Part shown: piece by piece, positions 32,057 through 36,700 of the stretch | Layout: every line of letters begins with the position of its first letter | Numbering within the stretch: the first letter of the stretch is position 1 | Assembly: GCA_002923315.1 (NCBI GenBank) | Contig: BEHM01000029.1 | Span: 1 to 36,700, forward strand | Length of the DNA stretch: 36,700 nucleotides | From: a bacterium HR10 | Lineage (GTDB): Bacteria > Acidobacteriota > Blastocatellia > HR10 | Direction of reading: 5' to 3' | The notes under the pieces: generated by a model | What the model was told of the DNA's origin: nothing | The model's database searches: none | Seen by the model: the letters and a program-made list of their open reading frames with translations, nothing else | Made by a program: the position numbers and the translations under genes

Positions 32057-33281
32057 GATCCCAGACCTGCGGATCTCAGACGAGGAATCGGCGGCCATCA
32101 AGCAGATCATGCGGCGGTTGAGGGGGAAGCCCGAAGACGTCTCAAGCCCCCAAGCGGGAACTCCCCATGCGACTCCTCCCCCGCCCCAGGAACCGCAACC
32201 AGAAGCTGGCTCAAAACGAGCCAGCTCAAAAAGAGCTGGCTCAAAACGAGCCAGCTCAATGAGCCAGCTCAAAACGAGCCAGCTCAATTTGAGCCAGCTC
32301 GAATTGAGCCAGCTCACAGAGAGCCAGCTCACAGAGAGCCAGCTCTCGATGAGCCAGCTTGACGAAAATATTGCTCTGAATTGGCGAACGATCGAGCACA
32401 CGCGGATCCCTCAGGTGGTCTTCGACGAGATCCTGCCGACACTGCCGGTGGCCGCGCAAGGGATCTATCTGCAACTTCTGCGGCTGACGCTGGGGTTCCA
32501 TCGGCCGGTGTGCCACATCAGCCTTGAAGCCCTCAAGTCACGATGTAACCAGAGCTTAGCGAGCGTGAAGCGCCACCTGGAGCTTCTGATCCGGCGCGGC
32601 CTAGTCCGTAAAGTGGGCGTGAGATTCGGCGGATCCGACCGCGGGAGTTATCTCATGCCGGTCATCCCCGGAGTGTTCAACGAAGAACCGACAAGCCAGC
32701 TCAAAATGAGCCAGCTCAATTTGAGCCAGCTCACAGAGAGCCAGCTCTCGATGAGCCAGCTCACAGAGAGCCAGGTCAATTCGAGCCAGCTCTCGATGAG
32801 CCAGCTCAATTTGAGCCACAAGAAATATGATGATGATGACTTTGAAATAAAAAGTCATCATCAGACTGAAAAGGCGGACGACGACGATTCACCTCATCTG
32901 AAGAGGGTCAAAGAGATCTACGCCCGGCTGACGGGGAACACGTGGACGGCTTCGGATACGCGGGCCTACCGGGAACACGGGATCGGGCAGTACGGACTGG
33001 AACACGTGGAAGCCGTCATGCACGCCGTGGCCGAACGAGCCCCCGAACGCATCAACAGCTTCAACTACTTCGTGCGCGAGATCGTCGCCGCCGCTCGGCC
33101 CGAGAGTCGAGGCGCCCGCCGCCGCCGCCTGGAGCAAATCGTCCGACGCCTCCAACACTTGCACGCTGGAGCCGCCCACTACAGCATCGCCGACCTGGCC
33201 GAAGACGTCAAACGCGCCTGCGCCCGCGAAGGCATCCCCTTCGACCCCGACCTCTTCAACGAAATCATCGGCTTGGGATAG
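32016..33281 (+). CDS. Winged-helix replication/partition-like protein with SQLxx pentapeptide repeats
   Basis: The likely start is GTG 32016, with GAGGAGA upstream, giving 421 residues and a 41-base overlap with parA; a frame-internal ATG at 31956 lies deep inside parA. Residues about 65-115 are five-residue repeats (first SKRAS-type, then SQLxx). Residues 131-218 form a winged helix (QGIYLQLLRLTLGFHRP, SLASVKRHLELLIRRGLVRK) like plasmid/phage replication initiators. Residues 227-268 are a second SQLxx block. A highly acidic linker (DDDD twice) follows, then a helical C-terminal domain containing RINSFNYFVREIV, reminiscent of DnaD-like proteins. Replication initiator or ParB analogue are the main options; neither is proven. 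Confidence 0.6.
   Translation: MSNEKLSRSRKHYEIPDLRISDEESAAIKQIMRRLRGKPEDVSSPQAGTPHATPPPPQEPQPEAGSKRASSKRAGSKRASSMSQLKTSQLNLSQLELSQLTESQLTESQLSMSQLDENIALNWRTIEHTRIPQVVFDEILPTLPVAAQGIYLQLLRLTLGFHRPVCHISLEALKSRCNQSLASVKRHLELLIRRGLVRKVGVRFGGSDRGSYLMPVIPGVFNEEPTSQLKMSQLNLSQLTESQLSMSQLTESQVNSSQLSMSQLNLSHKKYDDDDFEIKSHHQTEKADDDDSPHLKRVKEIYARLTGNTWTASDTRAYREHGIGQYGLEHVEAVMHAVAERAPERINSFNYFVREIVAAARPESRGARRRRLEQIVRRLQHLHAGAAHYSIADLAEDVKRACAREGIPFDPDLFNEIIGLG
32203..32360. repeat. Iteron-like array 1: 15-bp repeats with core GAGCCAGCTC
   Basis: About 11 units. The core GAGC-CA-GCTC is itself a dyad with a two-base centre. Forward cores start at 32218, 32248, 32261, 32276, 32291, 32306, 32321, 32336 and 32351. 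Inverted cores (GAGCTGGCTC type) are at 32203-32212 and 32233-32242, giving perfect 10-bp inverted repeats around AAAAC. The spacing is 15 bases except one 13-base step (32248 to 32261), which changes the reading frame of the repeat. Before the step it encodes ASSKR-type units, after it SQLxx. Confidence 0.85.
32693..32822. repeat. Iteron-like array 2: 15-bp repeats with core GAGCCAGCTC
   Basis: Nine units at a strict 15-base period start at 32693, 32708, 32723, 32738, 32753, 32768, 32783, 32798 and a degenerate last one at 32813. All are in the SQLxx reading frame. Spacers are drawn from a small set (AAAAT, AATTT, ACAGA, TCGAT) shared with array 1, so the arrays are related by duplication or conversion. 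Confidence 0.85.
32831..32863. repeat. AT-rich hairpin, 13-bp perfect arms
   Basis: TGATGATGACTTT (32831-32843) and AAAGTCATCATCA (32851-32863) are perfect inverted copies around a 7-base loop (GAAATAA). The element lies in coding sequence nine bases after repeat array 2, in the most AT-rich stretch of the neighbourhood. Possible roles are an origin-associated hairpin or an RNA structure. Confidence 0.65.
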
Positions 33282-33301
33282 GGGGGTAATCGGCAACCCC
33301 C
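33282..33301 (+). terminator. GC hairpin just after the winged-helix gene
   Basis: GGGGGT (33282-33287) and ACCCCC (33296-33301) form a 6-bp stem with an 8-base loop directly after the stop. There is no T-tract, so it is at best a weak or factor-assisted terminator. Confidence 0.3.
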
Positions 33302-33458
33302 GACGATCGCCGGACGCTTCAGCAGCAAGGACAGATTGGCGGTGACCTGGCAAATTCGCACACTGTCAGACGCCCCAATTTCCGACGACAGGGCCCGACC
33401 CCTCGCGGGCATCGCCAAGGCCATCCTCGAAAACCGGTGGGAGGGAGACCGGCCATGA
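33282..33458 (+). other. Possible small ORF or gene remnant overlapping the AlbA_2 gene start
   Basis: An open frame without an ATG runs from after the TAG at 33279-33281 to TGA 33456-33458, where it overlaps the next gene's ATG (ATGA). Its end (LAGIAKAILENRWEGDRP) looks protein-like. TTG 33336 or GTG 33342 could be starts. It may be a short gene coupled to the ATPase gene or the tail of a deleted one. Confidence 0.3.
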
Positions 33459-35158
33459 CTCCGCAGCGCCTGCGTCAGCTTATTGAGCAGGGCGAAAGCC
33501 TCGATGTGGAATTCAAGGGCGAGCCGCGCAGCCCGCTCTCCGACGATGAGATCGTCAAAGCCGTCGTGTGCATGGCCAACCGCCCCAGCTCCGAGAGCGC
33601 CTGGATCCTCATCGGTATCGAGGACGATGAGCGTCTGACCGGCACTCAGCCTCGTCATGGCGAGCGAACCGATCCCCTGCGCCTGCAGGCGATGATCGCC
33701 AACCGCATTACCCCCTCCCTTCCCGTGCGGGTCTTTGCGGTGCCCATGGAGCCGGAAGGTGTGGAGGTGATCGCCATCGAGGTTCCACCCGCGCGGGGAC
33801 CTATCGGCACCACCGACGGCGTCTATTTACGGCGCGCCATCGGCGGACGCGGCGAACCGATCTGCCTGCCGATGCACCCGGCCGACTTCCAGTCCCTGCA
33901 AAGCTCCCGTGGACTTCTGGACTACACCAGCCTGGTGGTGGAAGGTGCCACGTGGGAAGACCTCGACCCCCTGGAGTTTGAGCGCTTTCGACGCTTGGTA
34001 CGGGAAAACCCGGGACGGGGCGATGCGGCCCTGCTTGAGCTTCCCGATGGAGAGCTGGCCAAAGCCCTCGGCGCCGTGGAGGCCAATCACCAGGTCACCC
34101 GTATTCGTGTGCTGAGCCTTCTGCTCTTCGGAAAAGAGGCATCGCTGCGGCGCTTCCTGCCCATCCATGAGGTGGCATTCCAAGTGCTTCGGGGGCAGGA
34201 TGTCGAAGTCAACGAGTTTTTCCGCGCCCCGCTCCTTCAGGTGATGGAGGAGGTGTTGCAACGCTTCCGCGCCCGTTATCGGGAAGATGAACTGATGATG
34301 GGGCTTCTGCGCGTGGGCGTGCCCGAATATTCAGAGCGTGCCTTCCGCGAAGCGGTGGCCAACGCCCTGATCCATCGGGACTACACCCGCCTGGGCGCGG
34401 TGCACATTCAATGGTATGATGACCACCTGGTGATCTCCAACCCCGGCGGCTTCCCCGAAGGGGTGAGCCTGGACAACATCCTGGTCACGCCGCCCAAGCC
34501 GCGAAATCCGCTCCTGGCCGATGCCTTCAAGCGGGCCGGGATCGTCGAGCGCACCGGACGGGGCATTGATATCATTTTCACCGAGCAACTCCGCACGGGG
34601 CGCCCGGCACCCTCCTATGGGCGGAGCACGCCGACGGATGTGGTGCTCGTCCTCTATGGGGGGAAGGCGAACCTGGAATTCGTGCGGCTGGTGGGGGAAG
34701 AGCAACGGGCTGGGCGCCTGCTGGGGTTGGACGATCTCCTCATCCTGAACACCCTCTGGCGGGAGCGGAGCCTGACCACCCCTCAGGCTGCCACGCTTTT
34801 GCAGAAGCCCGAACCCGATGCCCGCGCAGTGCTCGCGCGCCTCGTGGAAAGCGGTCTTCTGGAAGCGCGGGGCGAGCGCAAGGGGCGCACCTATCACCTC
34901 TCCGCCGCCACCTACAGGCGCCTGGGTGTCCCCTCGGCCTATGTGCGCCGCCGCGGTTTTGAGCCGATTCAACAGGAGCAGATGATCCTGCAATACATTG
35001 ATCGCTTCGGTTCGATAAGCCGCAGGGAGGTAGCCGAATTATGCCAGTTGAACTCTATGCAGGCTTACCGCCTGCTCAAGCGGCTGGAAAAGGAGGGCAA
35101 AATACAGAGGCTCGGCGGCTCTACCAAAGGGGTGCGATATGCGCGACCGCGTAAATAA
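33455..35158 (+). CDS. AlbA_2 (Schlafen-type) domain protein with HATPase-like domain
   Basis: This is a 567-residue protein started at ATG 33455 behind GGGAGGGAG; a GTG at 33437 is less likely. Residues 1-130 form the AlbA_2 domain (GESLDVEFKGEP, KAVVCMANR, IGIEDD, GVYLRRAIGG). About residues 290-375 match the RecG-like HATPase_c_4 region (FREAVANALIHRDY, HLVISNPGGFPEGV, KRAGIVERTGRGIDIIF). Winged-helix segments follow to the C-terminus. Such proteins are common in defence islands and mobile elements and may act as transcriptional regulators or nucleic-acid-dependent effectors. Its partner here is the truncated DUF1156 methylase gene downstream. Confidence 0.8.
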   Translation: MTPQRLRQLIEQGESLDVEFKGEPRSPLSDDEIVKAVVCMANRPSSESAWILIGIEDDERLTGTQPRHGERTDPLRLQAMIANRITPSLPVRVFAVPMEPEGVEVIAIEVPPARGPIGTTDGVYLRRAIGGRGEPICLPMHPADFQSLQSSRGLLDYTSLVVEGATWEDLDPLEFERFRRLVRENPGRGDAALLELPDGELAKALGAVEANHQVTRIRVLSLLLFGKEASLRRFLPIHEVAFQVLRGQDVEVNEFFRAPLLQVMEEVLQRFRARYREDELMMGLLRVGVPEYSERAFREAVANALIHRDYTRLGAVHIQWYDDHLVISNPGGFPEGVSLDNILVTPPKPRNPLLADAFKRAGIVERTGRGIDIIFTEQLRTGRPAPSYGRSTPTDVVLVLYGGKANLEFVRLVGEEQRAGRLLGLDDLLILNTLWRERSLTTPQAATLLQKPEPDARAVLARLVESGLLEARGERKGRTYHLSAATYRRLGVPSAYVRRRGFEPIQQEQMILQYIDRFGSISRREVAELCQLNSMQAYRLLKRLEKEGKIQRLGGSTKGVRYARPRK

Positions 35159-35193
35159 TCGCTCGCGTGCAATTGAGAATCGCTCGCGTGCAA
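35158..35193. repeat. Two 15-bp direct repeats (ATCGCTCGCGTGCAA), 21-bp period
   Basis: Copies at 35158-35172 and 35179-35193 are identical. They lie in the 154-base gap between the AlbA_2 gene and the DUF1156 gene. The 21-base period is two helical turns, as expected for tandem sites bound on one DNA face. Confidence 0.5.
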
Positions 35194-35312
35194 ATAATTG
35201 CTACGCGCGCGATAGCGATAACAGGTGCCCCCTACGAATGGACGCGTCCAAAACAGAATGGGACGAGTCCACAAAATCCGCGCAGTACCCAAAAAACAGA
35301 GGTGCATGAACC

Positions 35313-36266
35313 ATGCCCCCCAACCGCTTCCTCATCGAAGCCCTGCTCCCCCTCAAGGAACTCTCCAAAGAGGCCCGGCGCGAAAAGGCCATCCGCCACG
35401 GGCATATCTCCACCCTGCACGTCTGGTGGGCGCGGCGGCCCCTGGTAGTGGCCCGCGCTGCAGTGCTGGGGGCCCTGCTCACCGAGGAGGACGGCCTGGA
35501 CGAGAAGTTCATCGCCAACCTCTGCCGCTGGGAGGTCCACGACGGCGACCCCGGCGGGCGCTACCTCCTGGAGCAGGCCCGCACCCGTATCCGCAACCGC
35601 TACGGCAGGCCGCCCCGGGTGCTGGATTCCTTCGCTGGCGGCGGCTCCATCCCCCTGGAGGCCCTGCGCCTGGGTGCCGAGGCCTACGCCGTGGAATACA
35701 ACCCCGTGGCCTACCTCGTCCTCAAGGCCACCCTGGAATACCCCCAGCGCTACGGCCACAGGCTGGTGCAGGCCGTGAAGACCTGGGGCGAGTGGGTGCT
35801 GGACCGAGCCCGGGAGGAACTGGCTGCCTTTTATCCCGAGGCCGACGGCGAAACCCCCATCGCCTACATCTGGAGCCGCACGATTCGCTGCCCCAACCCG
35901 GCCTGCGGCGCCGAAATCCCCCTCTTCCGCCAGTTCTGGCTCGCCCGCAAGGCCAACAAGCGCGTGGCCTTGAAGCCCCTGCCGGACCCTGTAACCAGAC
36001 GGGTGGACTTCGCCATCGTGGAAGGGCGCCACATGGATTTCGACCCCGCCCAGGGCACCGTCTCCCGCGGCAACGCCGTGTGCCTGGTCTGCAACACGAG
36101 CGTCAGGGCCGACTACGTGAAGGCCGAGGCCCAGGCCGGCCGCATGGGGCACCGCCTGGTGGCCGTGGTGACCACCCGCGGCAAAGGGCAAGGCCGCAAC
36201 TACCCCAGCAGCCACCTACTCGGAAATCGTCCGTCGGGGGCTTGCGGGGGAAACGCTCGCAGGTGA
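35313..36266 (+). pseudogene. DUF1156 Zn-ribbon DNA methylase, truncated
   Basis: The N-terminus is typical of DUF1156 proteins (KELSKEARREKAIRHGHIST, HVWWARRPLVVARAA). A SAM-binding motif DSFAGGGSIPLEA (105-117) and two cysteine pairs (C193/C198, C257/C260) of a zinc ribbon follow. Family members are usually around 900 residues or more and form part of restriction- or defence-type operons. Here homology seems to stop after GKGQGRNY (residue 297, base 36203). The frame then runs 20 more residues to a stop at 36266. The conserved catalytic methylase motifs of the C-terminal half are absent, so the product is probably inactive. ATG 35313 follows GAGGTG. Confidence 0.75.
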
Positions 36267-36600
36267 ATGGAACGAGTGGCTCGAAACCCTCAGAGACTAC
36301 GTTCGCTCAGTCCACGCAAAGAGCAACCATTGCCCAGAACGGGTCGTCATCACGAATGGTGACTGGCTCATCCTGTTTCTGGACCCCCAGGATGCTTTCC
36401 TAGACGGGGGGAGCTGTGACCCTGCGCGCATTCTCGTGTTCGAGAACCGTGCCGCAATCGAGAAGAGGTTCAGCGAGGTTTTCCTCAACTTGGAACATCA
36501 GCACGTCTCAGGAACGGCCCCTGCTCTTACTCCCGGCGAGCTGCCTCTCTACATAGCAGGTTCTGAGGTGGATCGAATGTCGCACAGAGGTTTCGTCAAG
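36204..36600 (+). pseudogene. Fragment of an unidentified gene, fused out of frame behind the DUF1156 remnant
   Basis: From about 36208 a different frame (frame of base 36241) reads as good protein sequence for about 130 residues: YSEIVRRGLAGETLAGEWNE, ERVVITNGDWLILFLDPQDA, RILVFENRAAIEKRFSEVFL and beyond. It has no start of its own. It runs into the insertion-sequence end at about 36600. The ITNGDWLILF segment recalls the N-terminal regions of restriction-type nucleases and methylases, but I cannot name the family. It looks like the middle of a gene joined by deletion to the methylase gene and then cut by an insertion. Confidence 0.5.
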
Positions 36601-36700
36601 AGGTGTGTAAAAATTCGCATCAGGCGGCAGCCTCCTCCCGCGTCACCTCGATCCCGTCCTTGTACTGAACCCCCGCATAGACCTTTGCCAGGAGCTCAGG
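36600..36700 (-). mobile_element. Insertion-sequence end (IS256/mutator-like), continues off right edge
   Basis: The sequence at 36600-36616 (around GAGGTGTGTAAAAATTCGC) resembles the terminal inverted repeats of mutator-type IS elements. It lies 20 bases outside a transposase-like stop codon. It interrupts the open frame at 36204-36600. The exact end and target duplication cannot be fixed from one side. Confidence 0.45.
36620..36700 (-). CDS. Transposase C-terminus (partial)
   Basis: Reading the minus strand from the window edge, 26 codons (ELLAKVYAGVQYKDGIEVTR and an alanine-rich end) lead to TGA at 36622-36620. The YAGVQYKDG segment and the closeness to a GTGTGTAAAAATT terminus suggest an IS256-family transposase. 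The fragment is too short for certainty. Confidence 0.45.
   Translation of the reverse strand, partial: PELLAKVYAGVQYKDGIEVTREEAAA

Noticed and set aside
32203..32822. CRISPR array
   Set aside because: The period is 15 bases with 3-5-base low-diversity spacers inside a coding sequence. This is a tandem repeat/iteron pattern, not repeats with unique 30-40-base spacers.
32051..32861. Minus-strand frames with repeated 'ELAxxELA' peptides opposite the repeat arrays
   Set aside because: They are the reverse reading of the 15-bp repeats. The plus strand has the winged-helix domain, operon context and ribosome site.
1..36700. tRNA or rRNA genes
   Set aside because: I saw no convincing cloverleaf or rRNA-like segment by eye; a covariance-model search was not possible.

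Overview
The window is GC-rich bacterial DNA. It most resembles Acidobacteriota: the gene running off the left edge is a TonB-dependent receptor with an N-terminal carboxypeptidase-regulatory-like domain, a receptor type strongly expanded in that phylum. The assignment is an inference, because there is no rRNA or phylogenetic marker here.

Positions 1-30514 are one long co-directional block on the minus strand: about 30 tightly packed genes with strong GGAGG-type ribosome sites and several ATGA/TGATG overlaps. It is an aromatic-compound catabolic island. The core is the aerobic benzoyl-CoA ('box') pathway. BoxB (29084-30514) has the expected diiron ligands at E120/E150/H153/D211/E240/H243. BoxC (14470-16113) is present, with an aldehyde dehydrogenase in the BoxD role, a 3-hydroxyacyl-CoA dehydrogenase and a thiolase to finish to acetyl-CoA and succinyl-CoA. 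No benzoate-CoA ligase and no BoxA reductase are seen. Two class III CoA-transferase genes flank a UbiD-type decarboxylase, and a UbiX-type prenyltransferase lies nearby. This gene set fits CoA activation plus decarboxylation of an aromatic dicarboxylate (phthalate-like) to benzoyl-CoA. Two FadR-type GntR regulators sit inside the block.

The same block also holds two Rieske dioxygenase alpha/beta pairs, a DapA-family aldolase, a glutaconate-type CoA-transferase pair, two zinc-type dehydrogenases, an AprAB-like flavoprotein/ferredoxin pair, several diiron or O2-binding proteins (ferritin-like, haem-oxygenase-like, hemerythrin), and a NicX-like ring-opening dioxygenase next to an isochorismatase-fold amidase. 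The last two look like lower-pathway enzymes for a hydroxylated pyridine-type ring.

Positions 30515-31083 form the divergent intergenic region. It holds a predicted minus-strand promoter for boxB overlapping a GTCTAA-N2-TTAGAC palindrome, and a near-consensus plus-strand sigma70 promoter.

Positions 31084-33281 (plus strand) are a compact replication/partition-like module: an excisionase-type HTH protein, ParA, and a winged-helix protein. The gene for the winged-helix protein carries two arrays of 15-bp iteron-like repeats (core GAGCCAGCTC) and a 13-bp-arm hairpin. This suggests the window comes from a plasmid or an integrated plasmid-like element.

Positions 33282-36700 are a decayed defence-like region: an AlbA_2/Schlafen-type ATPase-like protein, a DUF1156 Zn-ribbon DNA methylase cut off after about 297 residues, a fragment of a second gene in another frame, and the end of an insertion sequence with the C-terminus of a transposase at the right edge.
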